A DNA stretch of 64,000 nt from Pannonibacter carbonis (lineage in GTDB: Bacteria; Pseudomonadota; Alphaproteobacteria; Rhizobiales; Stappiaceae): contig NZ_PUDR01000015.1 of the NCBI RefSeq assembly GCF_003012935.1, forward strand, positions 1-64,000. The letters are read 5' to 3'. Shown one piece after another: positions 45,893 through 53,729 of this stretch. A program made the position numbers and the translations under genes. Each line of letters opens with the position of its first letter. The first letter of the stretch is position 1. The notes under the pieces are model-generated. The model ran no database searches. It was not told where the DNA came from and saw only the letters and a list, made by a program, of their open reading frames with translations.

Positions 45893-46028
45893 AAGGTTGG
45901 CGATGCACTGCCTGATGGATCGCAACGTCAGAAATGTCCGTCGCGCGGATGACGTCCCCCCTGCCAACGTCAGCGGGTGAATCGTCATCCTGGGCAAAAG
46001 AGGACGCGAGGCCTTGCCCCACCCACCG

Positions 46029-46139
46029 CCGTCATCACCGGACTTGATCCGGTGATCCATGCCGTTTCGCCTCCACAGCTACGGCCATGCCTTGGGCACC
46101 GTCACGGCGTGGATGCCATGGTCGAGCCATGGCATGACG
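46029..46139 (+). repeat. Repeat unit A2
   Basis: Second tandem copy of the 111-base two-hairpin unit, nearly identical to A1. It is followed by the promoter region of the SMR exporter genes. Unit spacing A1-A2 is 247 bases, almost the same as B1-B2 (246), which shows that the tandem pair arose first and was then copied as a block, or was the transposing unit. Confidence 0.85.
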
Positions 46140-46219
46140 AACGCGGGAAAGGCCCCTCCCAGAAACCATCACCTTCCCTATGCGTGCGGAACCCAACGTG
46201 GATCCCAGAATTAAAAAAA

Positions 46220-46279
46220 TGCATGCGCAAACAAATAAATTGACTCGGGTTTTGATCCCTAATATGTATGCGCATGCAA
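46220..46279 (+). promoter_or_regulatory. SMR operon promoter with flanking operator inverted repeat
   Basis: TTGACT (46240-46245), a 17-base spacer and TATGTA (46263-46268) form a promoter. It is bracketed by TGCATGCGCA (46220-46229) and TGCGCATGCA (46269-46278), a perfect 10-base inverted repeat. The right arm, read on the minus strand as TTGCATGCGCATACA (46265-46279), matches 14 of 15 bases of a site before the MarR gene at 47247. The MarR protein is thus a likely repressor here. The leader to the gene is about 120 bases. Confidence 0.65.
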
Positions 46280-46399
46280 ATATTTTGCAGGCTCCCACGT
46301 CAGACCCATCCCGCAGGACGGTAGCGTTTGTCGTCCCGACCGACCCGCAAACGGGGGAGGGCAGGACTACTGGTCGGGGGCACACCAAGGAGACATGAC

Positions 46400-46720
46400 A
46401 TGCATTGGCTTTATCTCGGCGCGGCGGTGATCTTCGAGATCGCGGTCGCCTTTTCGGCAGGACAGTCGCGCGGCTTCACCCGGTTCGGCTGGACGGCCGC
46501 CACGCTGGCCAGTGGCGCAGTGGCTACGGTGTTCCTGAGCCTGGCCCTGCTGACATTTGATGTCGGTGTCGGCTACGCGCTGTGGACCTCGATCGCCGGT
46601 GTCGGCATCGCGTTGATCGGCGCGGTGTTCCTCGGTCAGCGCCTGACACTGCAGAAGATCGCCGGCATCACGCTGATCATCGGCGGTGTTGTCGGCCTTC
46701 GCCTGAGCGGCGTGGCGTGA
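46400..46720 (+). CDS. SMR-family exporter subunit 1
   Basis: A 106-residue, four-helix small multidrug resistance protein. The essential membrane glutamate lies in helix 1 (VIFEIAVAFS), helix 3 has GVGYALWTSIAGVGIALIG, and helix 4 has KIAGITLIIGGVVGLRLSG. AAGGAG lies eight bases before the ATG at 46400. Together with the next gene it forms a two-subunit SMR pair, in which the partners insert in opposite orientation. Such pairs export cationic drugs, quaternary ammonium compounds or guanidinium-type metabolites. Confidence 0.9.
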   Translation: MHWLYLGAAVIFEIAVAFSAGQSRGFTRFGWTAATLASGAVATVFLSLALLTFDVGVGYALWTSIAGVGIALIGAVFLGQRLTLQKIAGITLIIGGVVGLRLSGVA

Positions 46721-46769
46721 GCGTCCCGGCCAGTCTGTTCCCCTTTCTCCTCCTGAGGATTTTTTCGTC

Positions 46770-47153
46770 ATGACATCAGTTCAGTCACCCGCCACCCGGC
46801 GCACCGGCGCCTGGGCGCAGCTGCTGCTCGCCGGCCTGTTCGAGATCGGCTACGCGCTGTCCGTGGGCGCCAGTGAGGCCTTCACCGTGCCGCTGTGGTC
46901 CGCCGCCGCCGCCGTCTTCTTCCTGCTGACGCTGTATTTCCTCAGCGCGGCGCTGCGCACCATTCCGGTGAGCGTCGGCTATGCGGTCTGGGCCGGGATC
47001 GGTGCCGTCGGCGCGGTCGTGTTTGGCGCGCTGCTGTTGCAGCAGGCGGTGAGCGGCGTTCAGCTGTTCTGGCTTGCGGTCATCATCGCTGGCGTCATCT
47101 GGCTGAAACTGGCGGACCGGCCGCAGACGGACGCAACAGCACAGCCCGGTTGA
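46770..47153 (+). CDS. SMR-family exporter subunit 2
   Basis: A 127-residue SMR protein with an N-terminal extension, the membrane glutamate in LLLAGLFEIGYALSVG, SVGYAVWAGIGAVGAVVFG in helix 3, and a last helix ending AGVIWLKLADR. It starts 49 bases after subunit 1 with a GAGGA upstream. The two are only distantly alike, as in heteromeric SMR pairs such as EbrAB and YkkCD. Confidence 0.9.
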   Translation: MTSVQSPATRRTGAWAQLLLAGLFEIGYALSVGASEAFTVPLWSAAAAVFFLLTLYFLSAALRTIPVSVGYAVWAGIGAVGAVVFGALLLQQAVSGVQLFWLAVIIAGVIWLKLADRPQTDATAQPG

Positions 47154-47246
47154 CACATCTGGCCGGCTCAGCAGCGGACTTGCCCGCAGCAGAGCCGGCC
47201 ATTGCCGCGTGCGGGCCGACCCGAAGGCAGGAGGTTGCCGAACCAA

Positions 47247-47275
47247 TTGCATGAGCATACAAGCTCAGCATATCT
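47247..47275 (+). promoter_or_regulatory. MarR gene promoter overlapping an operator shared with the SMR genes
   Basis: TTGCATGAGCATACA (47247-47261) differs at one base from the operator arm at 46265-46279. TTGCAT within it can serve as a -35 hexamer, with an AT-rich ATATCT about 17 bases on. A repressor bound here would block its own gene. The site lies 40 bases before the MarR start. Confidence 0.6.
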
Positions 47276-47300
47276 GCCATCCGGGTACCAAGGCCGTCTG

Positions 47301-47705
47301 ATGTCGCATCTCAATCAAGCCTGGTTTCAACTGATTCAGGACGTGGCTGCGGTCGAGGCCGAGCTGGCTAAAGCTCTGCAAGCGCGGCATGGCCTTGGCC
47401 TGTCGGATTTCCGCGCATTGCAGGCTCTGGCCGAGGCAAAGAACAGCGAGCTGCGCATGCAGGACCTCGCAAGCCATCTCAAGCTCAATCAGAGCTCGGT
47501 CTCGCGCATGGTCGAAAGGCTCGAGCGTACCAAGCTGACCGTCCGCGACGTCTGCGCGGATGACAAGCGCGGTGTCTATACCGTGCTGACCGATGCCGGC
47601 CGAACCCTTCTGGCCCAGTCCGAAGTCACCTATCAGACAACGCTTCAAGCCCAATTGGCCGAGCGCCCGGGCGCTTTCACCGGCCTGCTACAGCCGCTGC
47701 CGTGA
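47301..47705 (+). CDS. MarR-family regulator of the SMR cassette
   Basis: A 134-residue winged-helix protein: LGLSDFRALQALAEAKNSELRMQDLASHLKLNQSSVSRMVERLE covers the first helices and recognition helix (read in parts), and TKLTVRDVCADDKRGVYTVLTDAG is the wing, with the family's Asp-Asp-x-Arg. The ATG at 47301 starts MSHLNQAWFQLI. A motif before the gene is nearly the same as one in the SMR promoter, so it probably represses both and is released by a pump substrate. It ends close to a gene remnant. Confidence 0.88.
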   Translation: MSHLNQAWFQLIQDVAAVEAELAKALQARHGLGLSDFRALQALAEAKNSELRMQDLASHLKLNQSSVSRMVERLERTKLTVRDVCADDKRGVYTVLTDAGRTLLAQSEVTYQTTLQAQLAERPGAFTGLLQPLP

Positions 47706-47753
47706 GGCGCGGACCGGCTGGGTGCCACGGGTTCGTTGCGTGGGTGAGCGGCA

Positions 47754-47894
47754 GTGCAGATCCCCGCCTTGGGACGCCGCAGTTCAGCGGATCAATCGGA
47801 CGGCGAATGGAGCCACTCCACCCGCTTCTTCGCCAACGACCACGTCGTCATCGAGCGCGGCGCGGTAGCCGCGAAGCTCTGGTTTCCGGAGTGA
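47754..47894 (+). pseudogene. Remnant of the C-terminal end of an unidentified gene
   Basis: From about 47806 to a TGA at 47892-47894 this frame has almost only G or C in third positions. The translation EWSHSTRFFANDHVVIERG continues to AVAAKLWFPE. This codon pattern is strong evidence for a once-coding stretch. A stop at 47745 lies just upstream in frame and only a GTG at 47754 is available, so the rest of the gene is missing. I do not recognise the protein. It borders repeat block B. Confidence 0.5.
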
Positions 47895-47928
47895 CGGGGA
47901 GGGGGGGCCTTGTGCCTTCCCCCCACTG

Positions 47929-48039
47929 CCGTCATCACCGGACCTGATCCGGTGATCCACGCCGTTTTGCCTCCACAGCTGCGGCTTTGCCTGAGGCACC
48001 GTTACGGCATGGATGCCATGGTGGAGCCATGGCATGACG
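47929..48039 (+). repeat. Repeat unit B1
   Basis: Full 111-base two-hairpin unit, about 93% like A1 by eye (for instance CCTGATCC for CTTGATCC in hairpin 1 loop). A 135-base linker (48040-48174) follows, clearly related to the A linker, sharing AACGTC, GACGTCAGCGGGTGAATCG and GACGCGAGGCCTTGCCC. Confidence 0.82.
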
Positions 48040-48174
48040 AATGCGGCGATGCACTGTCGGAGAGACAGCAACGTCGGAAATGACTGTCACATGGATGGCT
48101 TCACTCCTGCCGACGTCAGCGGGTGAATCGCCCTTCTGGACGAGGGAGGACGCGAGGCCTTGCCCTACTCACTG

Positions 48175-48252
48175 CCGTCATCACCGGACTTGATCCGGTG
48201 ATCCATGCCGTTTCGCCTCCACAGCTACGGCTTTGCCTTGGGCACCGTCACG
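48175..48252 (+). repeat. Truncated repeat unit B2 abutting uvrB
   Basis: The first 78 bases of the unit match A2, including hairpin 1, then similarity stops after GTCACG, two bases before the uvrB stop codon. Hairpin 2 is missing. The unit has therefore been cut by, or inserted right at, the uvrB 3' end. It may act as the uvrB terminator. Confidence 0.8.
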
Positions 48253-48254
48253 AC

Positions 48255-51158
48255 TCACCGCCCCGGCCGTCCCGTCTTCTTCGACCGACCCTTGCGCCTT
48301 GCGTCTTCGGACGGGTCCTCATAGGAGCCGACGCCGATCTTGCCGCGTGGGGTGTGGTGCGGAGCGTCTTCTGCCTGGATGACGGGCTTTTTCGGCAGGG
48401 TGCCGCTGTGCAGGGGAACTTCCGTCCGGCCGACGGTCATTTCGTCGAGACTGTTCTTGCGCACTTTTGAGCTGGGGGCGGGCAGGGCAGACCCCTTGGC
48501 GGCTCGCGCCCGGTCGGCGGCGGTTTCCTTCTTCTTGCCGCTGGCGCCTTCCTTGGCCCCGCCGGCGCCGAACAGCCGCTCGCCCTGATACGCGCCGCCG
48601 CGCTCCTCCACGTCGGACTGGCGTGCCATCGGGTCGTCGGACAGGGCCAGCTCGGTGGCCTGCAGCCGGCGGATCTCGTCGCGCAGCCGGGCGGCGGTCT
48701 CGAAGTCGAGATCGGCGGCTGCGGTGCGCATCTGCTTTTCCAGGCTCTCCAGATGGGCCTTGAAATTGTGGCCGACCAGATTGCCGGTCTCGGCAAAGCC
48801 CGCGTCGACCGTGACGTGGTCCTGTTCGTAGACGCTTTCGAGAATGTCGCCGATGGAGCGCTTGACGCTTTCCGGCGTGATGCCGTGTTCGGTGTTGTAG
48901 GCGATCTGCTTTTCCCGGCGGCGGTTGGTCTCGGCGATGGCGCGGTCCATCGAGCCGGTCATGCGGTCGGCGTAGAGAATTACCTTGCCGTCGACGTTGC
49001 GTGCGGCGCGGCCGATGGTCTGGATCAGCGAGGTTTCCGAACGCAGGAAGCCTTCCTTGTCCGCGTCCAGAATGGCGACCAGCGCGCATTCGGGAATGTC
49101 GAGGCCTTCGCGCAGGAGGTTGATGCCGACGAGCACGTCGAAGGCACCAAGACGCAGGTCACGGATGATCTCGATGCGCTCCAGCGTGTCGATGTCCGAA
49201 TGCATGTAGCGCACGCGGATGCCGTTTTCATGCAGGTATTCGGTCAGGTCCTCGGCCATGCGCTTGGTCAGGGTGGTGACCAGCGTGCGGTAGCCCTTGG
49301 CCGCCGTCTCGCGCACCTCGCCCAGCAGGTCATCGACCTGCGAGGTCGCCGGGCGGATGAGCACGGGCGGGTCGATCAGGCCGGTCGGGCGGATGACCTG
49401 CTCGGCGAAGACGCCGCCGGACTGGTCCATCTCCCAGCTGCCCGGTGTTGCCGACACGGCCACCGTCTGCGGCCGCATGGCGTTCCATTCCTCGAAGCGT
49501 AAGGGACGGTTGTCCATGCAGGACGGCAGGCGGAAGCCATATTCGGCCAGCGTCGCCTTGCGGCGAAAGTCACCCCGGTACATGGCGCCGATCTGCGGAA
49601 TGGTGACGTGGCTCTCGTCGGCGAAGACGAGGGCGTTGTCGGGCAGGTATTCGAACAGGGTCGGGGGCGGCTCGCCCGGCGCGCGGCCGGTCAGATAGCG
49701 CGAGTAGTTCTCGATGCCGGCGCAGGAGCCGGTGGCCTCCAGCATTTCCAGGTCGAACAGGGTGCGCTGCTCCAGCCGCTGTGCTTCCAGCAGGCGGCCA
49801 TGGGCGTTCAGCTCCTCCAGCCGCTGTTTCAGTTCCGCCTTGATCGACTTGGCCGCCTGCTGCAGCGTCGGCTTCGGCGTCACATAGTGCGAGTTGGCGT
49901 AGATCTTGACGCTCCTCAGCTCGCCGGATTTCTGGCCTGTCAGGGGATCGAACTCGGTGATCGATTCCACCTCGTCGCCGAACAGAGAGATGCGCCAGGC
50001 GCGGTCCTCGTAGTGGGCGGGGAACAGTTCGATCGTGTCGCCGCGGACGCGGAAGGCGCCGCGCTGGAAGGCGGCGTCGTTGCGCTTGTATTGCAAGGCC
50101 ACCAGGTCGGCGAGCAGCTGGCGCTGGTCGATGCGCTCGCCCACCTCCAGTGCGAAGGTCATGGCGGTGTAGGTCTCGACCGAACCGATACCGTAAATGC
50201 AGGACACCGAGGCGACGATGATGACATCGTCCCGCTCCAGCAGCGCACGGGTGGCCGAGTGGCGCATCCGGTCGATCTGCTCGTTGATCGAGGATTCCTT
50301 CTCGATGTAGGTGTCCGTCCGGGGCACATAGGCTTCCGGCTGGTAGTAGTCGTAATAGGAGACGAAATACTCCACCGCGTTGTCGGGGAAGAAGCTCTTG
50401 AACTCGCCGTAAAGCTGCGCCGCCAGGGTCTTGTTCGGGGCGAGGATCAGGGCGGGGCGCTGGGTGCGGGAGATGACCTGCGCCATCGTGTAGGTCTTGC
50501 CCGAGCCGGTAACGCCCAAAAGCACCTGCGTCTGCTCGCCGCTTTCCAGGCCTGACACCAGCTCGGCAATGGCGGTTGGCTGGTCGCCCTTCGGCTCATA
50601 AGCCGACTTCAGTACAATGGGCACGCCGCCTTCGGACTTGGTCGGGCGTTCCGGCCGGTGCGGCACCCACAGCTCGCCGTTCTTGTGCAGCGGGTTGCCG
50701 CTCTCGATCAGGGCAGAAAGCGCCGCGACAGTGGCGGTTGCGCCACCATCGCCGGAGAGTTCCGGAAGGGCGTTGCGGCCCTTTTTCTTGCGGTTCTCCT
50801 TCAGATGCTGCTCGAGCTTCTCCGCCTCTTCCAGCGAGATGTCGAGCCCGGCCACCGGGTTGAGCCCGCCCGCCGCGCGCTCGCGCGCGCTCTCCGCCTT
50901 GCCGATGGACGTGCCGCGCGAGGAGCGCGACCCGGTGTCGGACTTGGCCTTCGGCTTTGCTGGCTTGCGCGCGGGCGTTGCCGGTGTCTCGGTCTTGGCC
51001 GGATCAGGCAGCTTTTCGGATGCGTCGGCGATTTCCTGCGCCCAGTCTGAAATCGAGCCCGAAAGCGGCGCGCCGGCAAACGCGGCCTGCGGGGCTTCGC
51101 CAAAGCCATCGGCGGTTTCGGACGAGGGTTCGGTCGGGGAAATCGGCTTCTTGCTCAT
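48255..51158 (-). CDS. uvrB: Excinuclease ABC subunit B, extended form
   Basis: A 967-residue UvrB, the damage-verifying helicase of nucleotide excision repair. The helicase core has GVTGSGKT as the P loop, the beta-hairpin region [21 protein letters not shown] (read in parts), DESH, and a C-terminal UVR motif at [21 protein letters not shown]. Standard UvrB has about 670 residues; here an N-terminal Lys/Ala/Pro-rich extension of about 175 residues and a C-terminal tail of about 115 basic residues are added. Such extensions are known in rhizobial relatives. The ATG at 51158 starts [10 protein letters not shown]. Confidence 0.94.
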   Translation of the reverse strand: MSKKPISPTEPSSETADGFGEAPQAAFAGAPLSGSISDWAQEIADASEKLPDPAKTETPATPARKPAKPKAKSDTGSRSSRGTSIGKAESARERAAGGLNPVAGLDISLEEAEKLEQHLKENRKKKGRNALPELSGDGGATATVAALSALIESGNPLHKNGELWVPHRPERPTKSEGGVPIVLKSAYEPKGDQPTAIAELVSGLESGEQTQVLLGVTGSGKTYTMAQVISRTQRPALILAPNKTLAAQLYGEFKSFFPDNAVEYFVSYYDYYQPEAYVPRTDTYIEKESSINEQIDRMRHSATRALLERDDVIIVASVSCIYGIGSVETYTAMTFALEVGERIDQRQLLADLVALQYKRNDAAFQRGAFRVRGDTIELFPAHYEDRAWRISLFGDEVESITEFDPLTGQKSGELRSVKIYANSHYVTPKPTLQQAAKSIKAELKQRLEELNAHGRLLEAQRLEQRTLFDLEMLEATGSCAGIENYSRYLTGRAPGEPPPTLFEYLPDNALVFADESHVTIPQIGAMYRGDFRRKATLAEYGFRLPSCMDNRPLRFEEWNAMRPQTVAVSATPGSWEMDQSGGVFAEQVIRPTGLIDPPVLIRPATSQVDDLLGEVRETAAKGYRTLVTTLTKRMAEDLTEYLHENGIRVRYMHSDIDTLERIEIIRDLRLGAFDVLVGINLLREGLDIPECALVAILDADKEGFLRSETSLIQTIGRAARNVDGKVILYADRMTGSMDRAIAETNRRREKQIAYNTEHGITPESVKRSIGDILESVYEQDHVTVDAGFAETGNLVGHNFKAHLESLEKQMRTAAADLDFETAARLRDEIRRLQATELALSDDPMARQSDVEERGGAYQGERLFGAGGAKEGASGKKKETAADRARAAKGSALPAPSSKVRKNSLDEMTVGRTEVPLHSGTLPKKPVIQAEDAPHHTPRGKIGVGSYEDPSEDARRKGRSKKTGRPGR

Positions 51159-51200
51159 GCCCCGCAATATGGGCCGAGTCCGGTCAGGAGGAAAGGGCGC

Positions 51201-51215
51201 GTTTCGGCTTTGTTC
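51201..51215 (+). promoter_or_regulatory. Candidate LexA box before uvrB
   Basis: GTTT-N7-GTTC, one base from the alphaproteobacterial LexA consensus GTTC-N7-GTTC, centred about 50 bases upstream of the uvrB start. It would place uvrB in the SOS regulon. The single mismatch makes this tentative. Confidence 0.35.
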
Positions 51216-51234
51216 CGGACGCGGTGTGGACAGG

Positions 51235-51270
51235 ACAAACCTCCTGACAGGATGATGTCAGGAGGTTTGT
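51235..51270. other. 15-bp perfect hairpin between the VOC gene and uvrB
   Basis: ACAAACCTCCTGACA and TGTCAGGAGGTTTGT form a perfect 15-base stem with a 6-base loop. No T tract follows on either strand. It could end transcription of the VOC gene or be a protein site; each arm also holds an AGGAGG-like sequence on one strand. Confidence 0.6.
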
Positions 51271-51328
51271 CGTGACTGGACCATCGCCTGCGGCGGGGCG
51301 TTGGCCAGTGCAGGCATCTACGCCGAAC

Positions 51329-52105
51329 TCAGCGCTTCATCGACACCAGCGAGAACATCGCGCCTTGCGGGTCGAGGGCGTTGACGATCCACGAGCCGCC
51401 GGGCACTTGCTGCGGCCCGTGGACGATCCTTGCGCCAGCTGCCGTGGCACGGCCGACAGCCGCGTCGAGGCCATCGACATTGATGTAGTAGTTCCAGAAA
51501 GGCTCCGGCATGTCGGGCAGCCTGGTCATGATGCCGCCAAGGCCAATGCCGTCCAGCGCGAAGCACTGGTAGATGCCCATCGGCCCCATGTCGACGGCCA
51601 TATCCTTCTGCCAGCCGAACACCTTGCCGTAGAACTCGACCGCCTCCGGGCCGTCTCCGGCGTAAAGCTCGTTCCAGCCGAAGGTGCCCGGATGGCCCAT
51701 GGCCGGTTCCGGCGGCAGCGGACCGTCGGGCATGTCCGGCTTGAACAGGCAGATCACCGCGCCATGCGGGTCAGCAACCACGGCGAAGCGTCCGATCTGC
51801 GGGATGTCTTCCGCAGGCTTCATGATCTTGCCGCCATGGGCCGCGAACTCTGCGGCCTTGGCGTCGACGTCGGCGACCCCGACATACCCCAGCCAGTGCG
51901 GAGGAACGCCCATGCCGGTCAGTTCTTCAGGCAGGGCCATGATGCCGGCGCTGGGCATGGGCTGACCGGGAATGGTCATCAGCGTGTAGTCGAAGCCGGG
52001 CATCCCGGCGTCCGATGCCGTCCATCCGGCAACCTCGGCGTAGAACGCCGCCGCTGCCTTGGTGTCCGTCGTCATCAGTTCGTACCAGATGAACTTGCCG
52101 ATCAT
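51329..52105 (-). CDS. VOC family protein with two glyoxalase-like domains
   Basis: A 258-residue protein made of two vicinal-oxygen-chelate domains: the first starts IGKFIWYELMTTDTKAAAAFYAEVAGW, the second GTFGWNELYAGDGPEAVEFYGKVFGW (both read in parts). Homologues in Streptomyces are described as hydroxylases or resistance proteins, but most are unassigned. The start follows the DUF1579 stop by 36 bases, so the two form an operon that diverges from a MarR gene. Confidence 0.86.
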   Translation of the reverse strand: MIGKFIWYELMTTDTKAAAAFYAEVAGWTASDAGMPGFDYTLMTIPGQPMPSAGIMALPEELTGMGVPPHWLGYVGVADVDAKAAEFAAHGGKIMKPAEDIPQIGRFAVVADPHGAVICLFKPDMPDGPLPPEPAMGHPGTFGWNELYAGDGPEAVEFYGKVFGWQKDMAVDMGPMGIYQCFALDGIGLGGIMTRLPDMPEPFWNYYINVDGLDAAVGRATAAGARIVHGPQQVPGGSWIVNALDPQGAMFSLVSMKR

Positions 52106-52141
52106 TGCAATCCTCCCTTTTTGAAACGTTGCTCCCCGGCG

Positions 52142-52627
52142 TCAGGCCGGAGTGACCACATGGGTCATGAATTCATGAAAGCTCCCGTCCGCCTGCTCGA
52201 CGCTGCCCGTGAAGCTGCGGCTGCCATCAGACCTGAAGCGGATGACATCGCGATAATTGACGATTTTGTCGGGGGCGTTGAAATCCGGTCCCTGGGCTTC
52301 CAGCACCAGCGTCTCGCCGCCGTCTTCCAGCCAGCCGCGGTAGATCCACAGACGGTCCATCATCGATCCGATCCATGTGCCGGTGTAGCAGCCGAGCGCC
52401 GGGTCGTAGCCGATGGTCATGATCATCCGGGCCGGCGTTCCGTCCGGCATCGGGCCCTGGCTTTCGATCACCACCCAGAGCTCCCCAAGCATCCGGCCCG
52501 TCTCGGTCCAGAGCTTTGCCGGATCGTTGGGGTCGTAGTCCGGATGACCCGTGCTCGAGATCATGCGCCAGCTGCCGGCCAGCCGTTGCAGGACCTTGTG
52601 ATGTTCCGTCGCTTGGGAGGGTTGCAT
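52142..52627 (-). CDS. DUF1579 family protein
   Basis: A 161-residue protein of the DUF1579 type, a lipocalin-like beta barrel: HHKVLQRLAGSWRMISST, a LGELWVVIESQGPMPDG strand, GYDPALGCYTGTWIGSMMDRLWIYRG (read in parts). The function is unknown. It is first in an operon with the VOC gene and faces a MarR regulator across a 130-base region with a palindromic operator, so the three likely make one small stress or detoxification unit. Confidence 0.84.
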   Translation of the reverse strand: MQPSQATEHHKVLQRLAGSWRMISSTGHPDYDPNDPAKLWTETGRMLGELWVVIESQGPMPDGTPARMIMTIGYDPALGCYTGTWIGSMMDRLWIYRGWLEDGGETLVLEAQGPDFNAPDKIVNYRDVIRFRSDGSRSFTGSVEQADGSFHEFMTHVVTPA

Positions 52628-52722
52628 GAACGTCCCCTGGTGCTGTGGGTTGAACCGTTGCGTTGACGGGGGATAAGTCTTGCGGGCCCGGGAGGTCCGC
52701 CGTATCCCGGCAATAGTCTCAA

Positions 52723-52758
52723 TTGACGAGATGAGTTGATATCAACATAATTAGCCCA
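52723..52758 (+). promoter_or_regulatory. Leaderless-type MarR promoter with internal operator
   Basis: TTGACG (52723-52728), 17 bases, then CATAAT (52746-52751). The ATG at 52758 begins seven bases after the -10, where transcription should start, so the mRNA would have no leader. The spacer contains the perfect palindrome GTTGATATCAAC (52735-52746), typical of MarR operators. Binding there would shut off the gene and could affect the divergent DUF1579 promoter. Confidence 0.6.
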
Positions 52759-53204
52759 TGTCAAACACGCCTGTGATCCCCTATTCCAAGACACTGCAGG
52801 TCAAGGACACCTGCCTTTGCCTCTTTGCCCAGCGTGCCGCACGCGTTCTGGCGCGGCGGTTCGATATGGCGCTGAAGCCTCTCGGCCTGACCAATCAGCA
52901 GTTCTCGTTGATGATGTCGCTGAACCGGCCCGAGCCGCCGTCGCTGGGGCAGGTCGCGCGGTTGCTTGGCATGGACCGGACTACGCTGACAGCGGCGCTT
53001 AAGCCGCTGACGCGCAGCGGCTGGGTTGAGGTGCGGCCGGATCCAAAAGACAAGCGCGGCAAGCGCCTGGCTTTGACAGAAGCCGGAACCGCTGTTCTAG
53101 AGGCGGCTGTGCCGGTGTGGGACGACGTGCACGGTGCGCTGGAGGCCGGAATGGCTACAGATCCGCAGCTGCTGCGCAACGGGCTTGCCGAGATCAGCGG
53201 CTAG
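52758..53204 (+). CDS. MarR-family regulator, divergent from DUF1579/VOC operon
   Basis: A 148-residue winged-helix regulator. The N-terminal part has CLCLFAQRAARVLARRFD, the HTH is PPSLGQVARLLGMDRTTLTAALKPL, and the wing is RPDPKDKRGKRLALTEAG (read in parts). There is no ribosome binding site, in line with the predicted leaderless mRNA. Its cysteine pair in DTCLCLFAQ near the N terminus could sense oxidants, as in OhrR-like proteins; this is inference. The 3' end overlaps the convergent SelW-like gene by 11 bases. Confidence 0.88.
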   Translation: MSNTPVIPYSKTLQVKDTCLCLFAQRAARVLARRFDMALKPLGLTNQQFSLMMSLNRPEPPSLGQVARLLGMDRTTLTAALKPLTRSGWVEVRPDPKDKRGKRLALTEAGTAVLEAAVPVWDDVHGALEAGMATDPQLLRNGLAEISG

Positions 53205-53553
53205 GCGCGTCGCCCTTGGAATGCCCGTCCGAATGCCCGAGATCGCGCTCGGGCCAGACCAGATCGCGCACCTTCTGCTTCAGGATCTTGGCTTCCGGGA
53301 AGCCGCCATCCGCCTTGCGCTCCCAGATCTGGGTGCCATCACAGGTGATGAGAAAAACACCGCCCGTTCCCGGTATGAGCGTCACCGCGCCAATGTCTTC
53401 GGAGAAGGTCGAGAGCAGTTCCTGCGCCATCCAGGCAGCCCGCAACATCCAGCCGCACTGGCGGCAATAGGTGATGCTGATCGACGGCTTGGCTGGCATC
53501 GGGGCCTGGGCGGCGGGTTCGGCCTTCGGGTCTGGATCTGTGAGCTTCGACAT
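53194..53553 (-). CDS. SelT/SelW/SelH (Rdx) family protein
   Basis: A 119-residue thioredoxin-like protein with the redox motif CRQC in ITYCRQCGWMLRAAW, followed by the IGAVTLIPGTGGVFLITCDG strands and KILKQKVRDLVWPERDLG. In eukaryotes the first or second cysteine of the motif is selenocysteine; here both positions are cysteine. An N-terminal Ala/Pro/Lys stretch of about 25 residues precedes the domain. The start MSKLTDPDP at 53553 is preferred over a longer frame. Confidence 0.85.
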   Translation of the reverse strand: MSKLTDPDPKAEPAAQAPMPAKPSISITYCRQCGWMLRAAWMAQELLSTFSEDIGAVTLIPGTGGVFLITCDGTQIWERKADGGFPEAKILKQKVRDLVWPERDLGHSDGHSKGDAPSR

Positions 53554-53729
53554 TCGGATGGCCTTTGGCGCGGGACATGCGGGCTGGCTGGCCGGAAGCA
53601 AGAGGTGCCGGCGGGCTGGGATGACTTGCGATCACTGCATGGATCTTTCCTGCCTCGCAAGGGTGGTTGTTGAGCTGTGGTTGCAGCCGGGCTACCTGTG
53701 ACGGCAGGATATCCCGAGCCGGTGATGCG

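Noticed and set aside
45782-46139. Tandem repeats as a CRISPR array
   Set aside because: Units are 111 bases with 135-base related linkers, only two copies per block and no cas genes. Spacers are not unique.
46280-46399. Guanidine riboswitch before the SMR genes
   Set aside because: SMR pairs are often under ykkC or mini-ykkC RNAs. I searched the leader for the paired ACGR hairpins and for the ykkC core and found no convincing match; GGACGG and CTGGTC fragments occur but not in the right order.
45746-46399. Insertion sequence between the MFS carrier and the SMR genes
   Set aside because: No transposase frame or terminal inverted repeats; the content is the palindromic repeat block and a promoter region.
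53667-53729. Earlier start for the phosphotransferase gene
   Set aside because: The extra 21 residues are Cys/Arg-rich with no family match, and the ATG at 53730 gives the expected N lobe.
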